From Chloroflexota bacterium (GTDB taxonomy: Bacteria; Chloroflexota; Anaerolineae; Promineifilales; Promineifilaceae), in NCBI GenBank assembly GCA_017993775.1, contig JAGOMA010000002.1, forward strand, positions 171,646 to 235,645: DNA of 64,000 nucleotides, written 5' to 3'. The notes under the pieces are model-generated. The model worked only from the letters and a program-made list of their open reading frames with translations, was not told where the DNA came from and ran no database searches. The position numbers were made by a program, and so were the translations under genes. Shown piece by piece: positions 34,701 through 41,846 of this stretch. How positions within the stretch are numbered: position 1 is the first letter of the stretch; each line of letters opens with the position of its first letter.

Positions 34701-34985
34701 GGCCGTTACAGCCTGCAATGTATTGCCAACGGCGGCAAATACAAAGAACAGCGGAGCATGGGTGGATAGATTGACGGCCAGCGCCCCCAGCGCAACACCC
34801 GGCCACAAGTTGCTGCCCAACAAAAACAAAGCCGTCAGCGCAATGCCCGTAGGAAACCAGATCAGTGTGACCTGTTCACCTACCGTTGCCCAGCGCAAGC
34901 CAATTTGCGCCGCCGCATAATAGGAAATCCCCAGGACAACGATTTTTAGAAGATAAATGGTGTAGCTGCGTATTGTTGCGTTCAT
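31797..34985 (-). CDS. Hybrid sensor histidine kinase (MASE1, PAS repeats, kinase, receiver)
   Basis: A 1062-residue sensor. Residues 1-290 form a MASE1 membrane domain of about eight helices (LRWATVGEQVTLIWFPTGIA, NLWPGVALGALAVNL). Then come three PAS-like domains (SPLSTAVFRLDGSIVLVNPA, APILALTEELDILFCNTAYS and KAHDAIFLVTAVGDIVDANQ). The kinase core has the phosphate-accepting His in GILAGGIAHDFNNLL, the N box NLIINAVEAIG and G boxes VEDNGPGM and GRGLGLAAVLG. A C-terminal receiver carries the Asp of LVLLDLSMPG and a late Lys in FLQKPYS. No separate response regulator is adjacent. Start: ATG at 34985 is chosen because it begins the conserved MASE1 region; a GTG at 35027 would add 14 residues. 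Neither has a strong ribosome site. Confidence 0.9.
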   Translation of the reverse strand: MNATIRSYTIYLLKIVVLGISYYAAAQIGLRWATVGEQVTLIWFPTGIALTALFLLGSNLWPGVALGALAVNLSTHAPLFFVFAAVGNTLQAVTAVFLLRKLHFNPQIGRLADVFALLISAFLSAAISAGIGSLLMAASGVIVWSSWPVALVTWWLGDALGVLVIAPALLTWGADRSFPWRGWRLVEFILLVSLSVLVCVLVFFPSFGNYGWFSFFLVNALFPLSLWAGIRFRVRGSAAIIVLTSVLAVVGSSKGLGIFVTLSSEQAAILLWSFINSLSLVSLVLAVRTGELTQVTAALMAEAVEREKAETAVRASEARYRTMIEQSPLSTAVFRLDGSIVLVNPAFSQIWPIDPHDTEFILTQYNVFKDKQLAASGLLDLVLEGFSGRSISMPAFRYKAVGGKNRPADFPPIWLKIFLYPIKDDLGEILFIVAILEDVTESQKSVIALRDSEIKHLILLNSIRAPILALTEELDILFCNTAYSELVGLPIESLEGAKLPELFPSFTRSRSFAVYLHVLANGEDEMVEGIVQNTHLRSWVYRTPWGILAIGEDVTTHRQTEGALRESEARYRTLFQKAHDAIFLVTAVGDIVDANQRACDLFGYERDVLLQMKHGALLADEGGATPPDEEPNEEGAPFEQLYRHRNGRLIPVEITNSTIQTGSSPLTLSIVRDITERKQAEETLRQTQKTESLGILAGGIAHDFNNLLVAMLGQSTLALAKLSPEHSARSHIEKSVKAAEHAAHLTRQLLAYSGRGQFEKHTINLNVLLQDNLHLFQIAIPKHISLQQEFSEPLPTIEGDLGQIQQVVMNLIINAVEAIGDRAGVVRLHTSSQTINPRTQGMTFYGDSPLQSGFYVCLEVEDNGPGMTAETQAKIFDPFFSTKFTGRGLGLAAVLGIVRGHKGGLQVSSEPGRGTTFRLFFPAAQATAVPIPAQHKIPTAPLQAFVLVIDDETMVREAVADILGLRNIQVIQAGDGQAGLQAFQAHQDKIQLVLLDLSMPGLNGEETCIALRQINPHVKIILSSGYSQSEISERHADLDVTAFLQKPYSAEDLLEITEKYLG

Positions 34986-35147
34986 GCCATGATTGATCTT
35001 TATGGATGATACCGCAGAATGGGGCACAGCGTCAGGTAAAACGGAGATATTGGCGGCAAATTACCGGTAATCGTCTGCCCTTCAGGTCACTTTTACAGAT
35101 GAATCCGGTTACATTTAAAGTTAGCGGAGATGGGAACGCGTCTCGTT

Positions 35148-36176
35148 TTATGCGTAAGAAAACAGCACCTGGATTGTTTGGTCTGGCCGCTGATCGATAA
35201 GGCGGTACGCTTCGGCAGCCGCAGCAATAGGGAAACGCTGCGTGATCAGGTCGGTTGGGTGGCAATGGGCCAATTGTTCCCAGGCAATTTGCAGCCGCCG
35301 TGCAGATGTCCAACGGCCGTGCCAACGCGGCGCAAGGTGGCTAACCTGGCTGCTAATAACCTGCATGTGGCTGCGATGAAAGTGACCGCCCAACTGCACG
35401 TTCACCGGCTTACTGCCATACCACGAACCAATCACCAATCGCCCACCAAAACCCACTGCGGCAATGGCCTGATCCAGCGCCGCCGGATGACCGGACAGCT
35501 CATAGGCCAGATCAGCGCCGGTAAAAATGCCATCCTGCTGGAGTTCGGTGTGTAATTGGGCCTGGGCCGCGGGTTCGGCGGGATCCAACGAAAGGTGCGC
35601 GCCCAGCCGGCTCGACCATTGCCGCCGCAGCGAATATCGATCCAGCGTCGCCAGACGGGCAAGCGGCAGTTGGGCTAACAGCGCCGTTGTGAGCAGCCCT
35701 ACAATGCCCTGCCCAAACACCACCACCTGTTCGCCGATGACCGGAGAGCCGTCCATGACAAAAGAGACGGCCGTTTCCATATTAGGCAGGAAGACGGCCG
35801 TTTCCGGCGCCATCCCATCCGGCACAGGCAGCACATCTTTCGGGGCAGCCAAAAAGTGGCTTTCATGCGGATGAAAAGCAAATACCAGGCGATTTTGCCA
35901 CCCGGCGTCCACGCCGCGCCCGCAGGCAATCACCCGGCCCACAGCCGCGTAGCCATACCTCAGCGGATAGGCAAACGCGCCGTCCAAAGCGCTAATTGTG
36001 GCGTCCAGGGGAATATCTGTCGGCATCTGGCCGCGATAGACCAGCATCTCTGTGCCCGGGCTGATAGCTGACACCCGGGTCTCAACCAGCAGTTGGCCTT
36101 CACGCGGCTCTGGAATCGGCTCTTCATGAACGTCGATGGTGTAAGGCGCGGCAAAAATAACGGCGCGGCGGTTCAC
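35148..36176 (-). CDS. MDR-superfamily dehydrogenase without structural zinc site
   Basis: A 342-residue medium-chain dehydrogenase. The N-terminal GroES-like domain contains VSAISPGTEMLVYRGQMP, and the Rossmann nucleotide loop is VVVFGQGIVGLLTTALL. The four-cysteine structural zinc loop of classical alcohol dehydrogenases is missing, and the catalytic zinc ligands are not evident. The pattern resembles the BchC-like branch. The GTG start at 36176 overlaps the stop of the RibA-RibD fusion by four bases (GTGA), so the two are translationally coupled, and it probably acts on a product of that enzyme. Confidence 0.8.
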   Translation of the reverse strand: MNRRAVIFAAPYTIDVHEEPIPEPREGQLLVETRVSAISPGTEMLVYRGQMPTDIPLDATISALDGAFAYPLRYGYAAVGRVIACGRGVDAGWQNRLVFAFHPHESHFLAAPKDVLPVPDGMAPETAVFLPNMETAVSFVMDGSPVIGEQVVVFGQGIVGLLTTALLAQLPLARLATLDRYSLRRQWSSRLGAHLSLDPAEPAAQAQLHTELQQDGIFTGADLAYELSGHPAALDQAIAAVGFGGRLVIGSWYGSKPVNVQLGGHFHRSHMQVISSQVSHLAPRWHGRWTSARRLQIAWEQLAHCHPTDLITQRFPIAAAAEAYRLIDQRPDQTIQVLFSYA

Positions 36177-37507
36177 GTTTCCTGCCAGTCTACGTCGGCT
36201 ACCAGGACAATGTCCTGACCAAAGGTGTGGTATTGTGGATGACGCAAATGGGGCGACAGGCGGCTGTTGTGCCACACAACGCTTTCCACGGCGTGCAATC
36301 CGCCGACCAACACCGGGGCAATGGTCACCACGACGCGATCGACCAGATGCAAATCCAGAAAACTGGTGATCACCCGCGCCCCGCCTTCCACCATCACACT
36401 GCGCACACCGAGATCGGTTAATTGGGCCAGGAGCGCGGGCAGGTTGACGCGGTTACGGCCGTCAACTGGCAATGTCAGCACCGTCAGCCCGGCCGCTTCC
36501 AATTCTTGCCGCCGCGCCGGATCTGCCTGCGGGGTGGCGGCAATCCAGGGAGCATGATCAGGATGGCGGCTGATTTTTGCCGCGAGAGGAAAACGCAAAC
36601 AACTGTCTAATACGATGGGCTGTGGGTTCTTGCCGGCAGCAAGCCGCACGGTAAGCTGAGGGTCATCGGCCAGGATGGTGTTGATGCCCACCAAAATAGC
36701 GTCGTGCTGTGCGCGCAGTTGGTGACAAAGCACAAGCGATTGCGGTCCGCTGAGGGCCATAGATTGGCCTCGATGGTGGGTAATGGAACCATCCAGGCTT
36801 TGGGCGTAACTCAGGGTAATGAAGGGACGGCCGTTACGCGGCGATTCAGGTTTTAGATTGGTTTGCACCAGCGCCGCCGCCCCATTGCTGCCATTTTTGC
36901 TGCCATGTTCCAAATTTAGCAGGTGACGCATCCGCTGAACCTTAGTCTGAAGATAGGTTCGGTTTTCTGGGGTGATTTTGGTTGTTAGCGGGACTCGCGT
37001 GGTAACGGCAATGCCCTGGCGCACCAAACTCTCGATTTTGTCCGGGTTGTTGGTCAACAAGCGCACACTACGCACACCAAGATCTCTGAGGATAAGGCCG
37101 GCGATGGTGTAATCACGGCCGTCTGCCTGATGACCCAACATCAAATTGGCGTCAACCGTGTCATAGCCTTCATCTTGCAAGTTATAGGCGCGCAGCTTTT
37201 CCAGCAGGCCAATGCCGCGTCCTTCCTGACGCAGATAAACGATCACCCCGGCGCCGTTTTCGGCGATGAGCTGCATGGCGCGTTGTAACTGCGGGCCACA
37301 ATCACAGCGCAAGGAGCCAAGCACATCGCCGGTAAAACATTCGGAATGAACCCGCACCAGCACATTTTCCCGGTTGGCCACGTCACCGATGATCAATGCC
37401 AGATGTTCTTTTTGATCCTGATTGCTGGCGTACAGGCAAAGTTGAAACTGACCCGTGTCAGTGGGAATACGTGCGCAAGCTTCTTTGTGAATGGTAACTT
37501 GTGTCAT
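36173..37507 (-). CDS. Fusion of GTP cyclohydrolase II and RibD-type reductase
   Basis: A 444-residue two-domain protein. Residues 1-195 are a complete RibA: zinc-binding CFTGDVLGSLRCDCG, LRQEGRGIGLLEKLRAY and VRLLTNNPDKIESL. Residues 225-444 are a RibD C-terminal reductase: ITLSYAQSLDGSITHHRG, LCHQLRAQHDAILVGINTIL and VRSVMVEGGARVITSFL. The usual RibA partner (RibB synthase) and the RibD deaminase domain are both absent. It would open GTP to the diaminopyrimidine and then reduce its ribosyl group, as in archaeal or fungal-like riboflavin routes, or serve another pterin or deazaflavin-like pathway. It is followed by the coupled MDR dehydrogenase. A lone copy of this fusion outside a rib operon argues for a special pathway, but that is inference. 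Confidence 0.88.
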   Translation of the reverse strand: MTQVTIHKEACARIPTDTGQFQLCLYASNQDQKEHLALIIGDVANRENVLVRVHSECFTGDVLGSLRCDCGPQLQRAMQLIAENGAGVIVYLRQEGRGIGLLEKLRAYNLQDEGYDTVDANLMLGHQADGRDYTIAGLILRDLGVRSVRLLTNNPDKIESLVRQGIAVTTRVPLTTKITPENRTYLQTKVQRMRHLLNLEHGSKNGSNGAAALVQTNLKPESPRNGRPFITLSYAQSLDGSITHHRGQSMALSGPQSLVLCHQLRAQHDAILVGINTILADDPQLTVRLAAGKNPQPIVLDSCLRFPLAAKISRHPDHAPWIAATPQADPARRQELEAAGLTVLTLPVDGRNRVNLPALLAQLTDLGVRSVMVEGGARVITSFLDLHLVDRVVVTIAPVLVGGLHAVESVVWHNSRLSPHLRHPQYHTFGQDIVLVADVDWQET

Positions 37508-37542
37508 AATCTGACCTGTTAAGATGACGGTGTGAGACCGTG

Positions 37543-38664
37543 TTAAGGTTGAGCGACGCCGCCGCGAGCGTTACCCGGATCAACCAGGTCCTTAAACTCA
37601 GCCAGCGGGGTATCATGGCGAATGCGCAAGCGTGACCATTCGAACCGGTCGTCGAACCCGTGCCATTTGCCGCCCTGAGTAGTCACCGCGCCCCAATATC
37701 CCAGTTCCTCCAACATGGCCATCGTCGTCGCGTCATAACGGCCGGATGGGTAACAAAAATATCGCGGCGTATACCCGAGGTGGGCGGCGAGGGTTTCCTG
37801 GGAACCCAATATCTGCCAGATGAGAAAATCGCGGTTTTGGCCGGTGAGGTCGGGGTGATTTTTGGAATGGGACTCGATGCGCATTCCGGCGGCAGCCATT
37901 TCTTCGATATTATCCCAACTGAGATAGCCAGCCTGCCCCTGATCGACATAGTCGGTGATGATAAAAAAGGTGCCTGTGAAGCCATATTCCTGCAAAACAG
38001 GGAAGGCGTTTTGGTAATTGTCCAGGTAGCCATCATCAAAGGTGAGGATGACGGGTTTTTCGGGCAGGGTAGATTTGTTGACGATGGCCAGAGACAGATC
38101 GTAAAAGTCGATGGGCGTAAAGCCATTTTCAGCTAAATAGGCCATTTGCTGGCGGAACATTTCTGGTTCCGTGGAGAGATCGCGGCGATAGATATCGGCG
38201 TCGTCTGGCGGGGTGCTGACATAGTGGTACATGAGGATGGGAACCTGGAGCGTCCAACTGTAGGCGGCCTGGGGGGTGGGCAGCGGTTCTGGGGGGCCAG
38301 GAATGAGGCGGGCGGAAGCAGGCGTGGGTTCGGGCGAATCGGGCGCAGGGGATGGGGACACTGCCGTTGCGCTTGCTGGCGACGCGGCGATAGTCGGCGT
38401 AGGCGGCAGGGTGGTGGGTGCAGAAAGGATCATGGTAGGCGGGGCGGGGAGAACGGCCGTTTCGGTCGCCGCCGCAGTGGGTGAAGGCAAGGTAGGGGGA
38501 ACGGCCGTGTCTACGGCAGCGGCAGACACGCTGTCGGCGACGCCGGTTGGGGCCTGGCAACCCGCCAACAGCAGCATGACGGCCAGCCATAAACAAAGCA
38601 TAGGCAAAAAGCGCCACCTTTTACCGGCGGCGGCAAAGATTTTAGGAGTACCAGATATGATCAT
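37543..38664 (-). CDS. Lipoprotein polysaccharide deacetylase (NodB domain)
   Basis: A 373-residue exported protein. Residues 20-36 (MLCLWLAVMLLLAGC) form a lipoprotein signal with lipobox LAGC, and residues 40-125 a Pro/Thr/Ala linker. The NodB deacetylase domain follows: ILTFDDGYLDNYQNAF with the catalytic Asp and metal Asp, FIITDYVDQGQAGYLSWDN, ESHSKNHPDL with the two metal His, and YFCYPSGRYD. It should remove acetyl groups from a cell-surface glycan. The first 19 residues before the hydrophobic part are long for a signal peptide, so a start closer to it (MLCLW) is possible. It is separated from ribA by 35 bases, same strand. Confidence 0.85.
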   Translation of the reverse strand: MIISGTPKIFAAAGKRWRFLPMLCLWLAVMLLLAGCQAPTGVADSVSAAAVDTAVPPTLPSPTAAATETAVLPAPPTMILSAPTTLPPTPTIAASPASATAVSPSPAPDSPEPTPASARLIPGPPEPLPTPQAAYSWTLQVPILMYHYVSTPPDDADIYRRDLSTEPEMFRQQMAYLAENGFTPIDFYDLSLAIVNKSTLPEKPVILTFDDGYLDNYQNAFPVLQEYGFTGTFFIITDYVDQGQAGYLSWDNIEEMAAAGMRIESHSKNHPDLTGQNRDFLIWQILGSQETLAAHLGYTPRYFCYPSGRYDATTMAMLEELGYWGAVTTQGGKWHGFDDRFEWSRLRIRHDTPLAEFKDLVDPGNARGGVAQP

Positions 38665-38777
38665 AGCTGCTAACCATAACTGAGTGACGGATGAGCGTCA
38701 AGATGATCCCCTCCACCGTCAAGCAAACATTAAGTAACCGTTGATCTTTAACTCAGCGAGATTGGATCACTCTTTAA

Positions 38778-38792
38778 AGATTGGGCCAATCT
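38778..38792. repeat. 15-base palindrome AGATTGGGCCAATCT (second copy of a motif at 868-882)
   Basis: Here AGATTGGGCCAATCT is followed by GAAAAC, and at 868-882 AGATTGGACCAATCT has CCAATCTGAAAAT 10 bases later. Both lie in intergenic regions, next to imperfect further copies. Rest of 38665-38946: a TATACT at about 38906 may be the sigma-factor promoter; nothing else recognised. Confidence 0.5.
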
Positions 38793-38946
38793 GAAAACTG
38801 CCAACTTGTTTTTGCATGGTTACTAAGCATTGAAAGGCGGCGGTCACGGCGCGCACACTCCAACAATTTTCTCTTTCGCTGGTAGGCAGGTGTATGCCCT
38901 TTTGATATACTGCTGTGGACGACCGTTGTAATTAGGAAGACCCAAT

Positions 38947-39540
38947 TTGACTGCAAATCTTGAAGAATCGGAATTGATCGAGCTGGCAAAGCACGACAAC
39001 GAGGCCTTTGGCGTGTTGTACGAGCGGTATCACGGCCGTATCTACAATTATGTCTACTACCGCACGGGCAACGTAGCCGATGCCGAAGATTTAACGGCGC
39101 GCATATTTGTCCGAGCAATGCGCCACATCGGCACTTACGAAGACAAAGGCCTGCCATTTTCGGCCTGGCTGTATCGCATCGCCCACAACTTGGTCGCCAA
39201 TTGGCATAGAGATCGCAGCCGCCGGCCTTTGATTGCTTTAGACGACATCGCTCAATGGCACGTTGGCGAAGCCGACCCGGAATTCACCGCCCAATTAAGC
39301 GAAGACAAAGAAGCGCTGCTGCAAGCAATCCGCCGTTTACCCGCCGAACGACAAGAGATGCTCATTTTGAAATTTGTCGAACGCCTGTCGAACGCCGAAA
39401 TTGGCAGCATCATGGGGCGCAGCGAAGGAGCTATCAAATCGCTTTACCATCGCACCCTGCTTTCCTTGCGGGATGAGTTCAAAGATCAACATCCCCAGCC
39501 GGCCAAACGGCGCTCTTTGTTTGCCCGCGCGCGGCAATAA
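38947..39540 (+). CDS. ECF-type RNA polymerase sigma factor
   Basis: A 197-residue sigma-70 family protein. Region 2 is AFGVLYERYHGRIYNYVYYR through DAEDLTARIFVRAM and LPFSAWLYRIAHNLVANWHR; region 4 is LPAERQEMLILKFVERLSNA with the recognition helix IMGRSEGAIKSLYHRTLLSL. The start is TTG at 38947 after AGGAAG; no ATG start fits. No anti-sigma gene with a cysteine zinc motif is adjacent; the next gene is a membrane protein of unknown function, which leaves that role open. It stands directly upstream of the terminal oxidase cluster and might control it. Confidence 0.9.
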   Translation: MTANLEESELIELAKHDNEAFGVLYERYHGRIYNYVYYRTGNVADAEDLTARIFVRAMRHIGTYEDKGLPFSAWLYRIAHNLVANWHRDRSRRPLIALDDIAQWHVGEADPEFTAQLSEDKEALLQAIRRLPAERQEMLILKFVERLSNAEIGSIMGRSEGAIKSLYHRTLLSLRDEFKDQHPQPAKRRSLFARARQ

Positions 39541-39676
39541 AGACTCCATTCGGCATTCCAACCGAGCGCCAGCCGGCGCAAGAAAGATTACTATTTGCAT
39601 TGTGCCCTGTTTTGGTTGTAAAATTTTGCAATTATTCAGAAAAATCTTAATTAAATATAAAATTAGGTATGGTTGA

Positions 39677-39705
39677 TTGCTGCTGATAGGGGATTATGCT
39701 AGAAT
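39677..39705 (+). promoter_or_regulatory. Putative promoter of the oxidase cluster
   Basis: TTGCTG (39677-39682), 17-bp spacer, TAGAAT (39700-39705) in an extended TATGCTAGAAT. It lies just before the membrane-protein gene that precedes coxB, in an AT-rich 190-base gap. Confidence 0.5.
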
Positions 39706-39732
39706 GCTGCCGCCTTTGTATGGATTGTCATC

Positions 39733-40578
39733 ATGGGCATGGCAGCAAACGATAGCAATAACTCGGTGTGGGGACGCACGCCACCATTAGTAAGCACAAC
39801 AGGAGAGAATCTGTTGAATAAAACGGAATCGCTGAGGAACTGGCTTGTTATTCTGGCACTCCTGATCGTTACTGGTATTGCAACGGCCGTGTGGCCTTTG
39901 TTAGATCTAGGCATATCCATTGGTTTTGGGCCTACCCGCCCGCCAGTAGAACAACCAACGGTTTCCTTCCCCGTGCCGGCATTGCTAACCGCGCAGTTGG
40001 GAACAGAAATTGTGTTAAACAGCACCGATCTGTTCCTGGCTTTTATCGGGATGCTCGTTTTTACCCTGGTCAGCATTGTTGTGGTTGGTTTTATTCTTTC
40101 CTTTTTGGTGCGTCAACTAGAAAAATCAGCAACGGCCGTAGCCAACAGTGACACCTACCAAAACCACGTCGCGACGCTAAACAAACGCCAACAAGAAAAA
40201 ATGAAAGCTGTTCGCGAAAGCCACGCCGCTCCCCATACCCCCAAAGAATACATTTATCACCTTGACCCGATCAGCCTTTCTCTGATCGTTTTGTTCTTCG
40301 TCGCTCTACTTGGTACTCTCATCTACTCCGAACTCGCCCCAACAGGCCAATTTATGCTGTTTGGGCAAACCTTCACCTCAAGCCTGCCAATTCTCATCAT
40401 TCTTTTTGCCATCACCATCCCCCTTCTGATCTGGCGCGCGCGCCGTGAACATCTCTTAGCCATTCCCGCAAAAGATTCTGCCGCCATTCCCTGGGACTTC
40501 ATCGCCGTCTTGGTGACAGGCTTACTGATAGTCGGAGTTGGTCTTGGCTTTATGCTCTTCATCAACAACGTCGGTTAG
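39733..40578 (+). CDS. Membrane protein of unknown function upstream of coxB
   Basis: A 281-residue protein with five hydrophobic segments: LVILALLIVTGIATAVWPLL, FIGMLVFTLVSIVVVGFILS, ISLSLIVLFFVALLGTLIYS, SLPILIILFAITIPLLIW and WDFIAVLVTGLLIVGVGLGF. Between the second and third lies a charged loop (HVATLNKRQQEKMKAVRESH). I do not recognise a family. Its position, in the same direction as and 167 bases before coxB, suggests a role with the oxidase, for example as an accessory subunit. Start: ATG at 39733 or 39739; there is no clear ribosome site. Confidence 0.75.
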   Translation: MGMAANDSNNSVWGRTPPLVSTTGENLLNKTESLRNWLVILALLIVTGIATAVWPLLDLGISIGFGPTRPPVEQPTVSFPVPALLTAQLGTEIVLNSTDLFLAFIGMLVFTLVSIVVVGFILSFLVRQLEKSATAVANSDTYQNHVATLNKRQQEKMKAVRESHAAPHTPKEYIYHLDPISLSLIVLFFVALLGTLIYSELAPTGQFMLFGQTFTSSLPILIILFAITIPLLIWRARREHLLAIPAKDSAAIPWDFIAVLVTGLLIVGVGLGFMLFINNVG

Positions 40579-40745
40579 CTCCTTTTTCTATCCTAACATC
40601 TCAAACCGACTCGACTTTTTTTTCATAATTCAACAGGCAAAAAACGGTTTCTCACAACCACTATTGTCGCATGTATCAAGAGTAAATTAGCTGAATGGGC
40701 GACCTATTTTGTTTGCCTGTTCACCAATAACGCAGGAAAAGACAT

Positions 40746-41813
40746 ATGGGTAAAGCAAAACATTACATCGCTGTGACGGTTCTAATCATCGCCACCACAC
40801 TTATCCTCCGGTTCTTTGTCTTAGGGCCACTGTACAGACTGCCGATGGCGGCCAGCAAAGAAGCCGGGCCAATTGACGTCATGTTCGACGCACATTTCTG
40901 GCTAATTTCCTTCCTGTTCGCCCTGATCATGGTATTCATGCTCTACGCGGCAGTTGTCTTTCGGCGCAAACCCGGCGACGACGAAATGGGACCGTATGTA
41001 CATGGCAATACCGGCCTGGAAATTGCCTGGACCATCCTCCCCACCATCATCGTTATTGGCTTTGGCGTTTGGGGCGCGGTCATGCTAAACGATTTAACCA
41101 CGCCCAATCCCCAAGAGATGACCATTCGCGTCTGGGGCCAGCAGTGGGCCTGGCTGTTCGAATACCCAGAACAAGGGAATGTCACCACACCGGACCTGGT
41201 CCTGCCGTTAAACCAACCGATTGTTTTGGAAATGGAATCTCGTGACGTGCTGCACTCCTTCTGGATTCCTGAGTTTCGGGTTAAACAAGATTTGCTGCCC
41301 GGCCGGAAAACATACCTGCGCTTTACCCCCACTGAGCCGGGCGATTATGAAGTGCGCTGCGCCGAAATCTGCGGTCTGCAACATGCTGTTATGATTGCCC
41401 AGGTACACGTCCTGGATGAAGCAGGCTTTGCCGCCTGGGCAGATGAACGCATGGCGGCGCCAGCTTATGCCGACATGACTCCGGTTGAACGCGGGCAGGT
41501 CTGGTACACCGAATTTGGCTGCAATGCCTGCCATAGCTTGGATGGCACTGCGCTGGCCGGCCCCACATGGCAGGGAATGTACAACCATGAAGCGCAGCTA
41601 GCCGATGGCACTACCGCTACCGTTGACGATGCGTACATTCGTGAATCCATCATCAACCCCAATCTGAAAATTGTGGCTGGCTTTGCGGCCAACATCATGC
41701 CGCAAGATTTTGAAACACGGATGGCGGAAAAGGAAACGGCCGTACTCGCCAGTGAAGGCGTTCAACTCGACATTATCGCCGACATCATCGCCTACATACA
41801 AACCATCGAATAA
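40746..41813 (+). CDS. coxB: Cytochrome c oxidase subunit II fused to cytochrome c
   Basis: A 355-residue subunit II of caa3 type. Two membrane helices (residues 8-28 and 50-72) precede the cupredoxin domain. CuA ligands appear in LHSFWIPEFRVKQD (His) and VRCAEICGLQHAVM (Cys, Cys, His, Met). The C-terminal 100 residues are a class I cytochrome c with CNACHSLDG and a distal Met in ANIMPQDF. Electrons should pass from the fused haem c to CuA and on to subunit I. The ATG follows AGGAAAAG. It heads the core oxidase genes. Confidence 0.95.
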   Translation: MGKAKHYIAVTVLIIATTLILRFFVLGPLYRLPMAASKEAGPIDVMFDAHFWLISFLFALIMVFMLYAAVVFRRKPGDDEMGPYVHGNTGLEIAWTILPTIIVIGFGVWGAVMLNDLTTPNPQEMTIRVWGQQWAWLFEYPEQGNVTTPDLVLPLNQPIVLEMESRDVLHSFWIPEFRVKQDLLPGRKTYLRFTPTEPGDYEVRCAEICGLQHAVMIAQVHVLDEAGFAAWADERMAAPAYADMTPVERGQVWYTEFGCNACHSLDGTALAGPTWQGMYNHEAQLADGTTATVDDAYIRESIINPNLKIVAGFAANIMPQDFETRMAEKETAVLASEGVQLDIIADIIAYIQTIE

Positions 41814-41846
41814 TCAGGGCCACACTACCGGTTCTGGAGGATGTTT

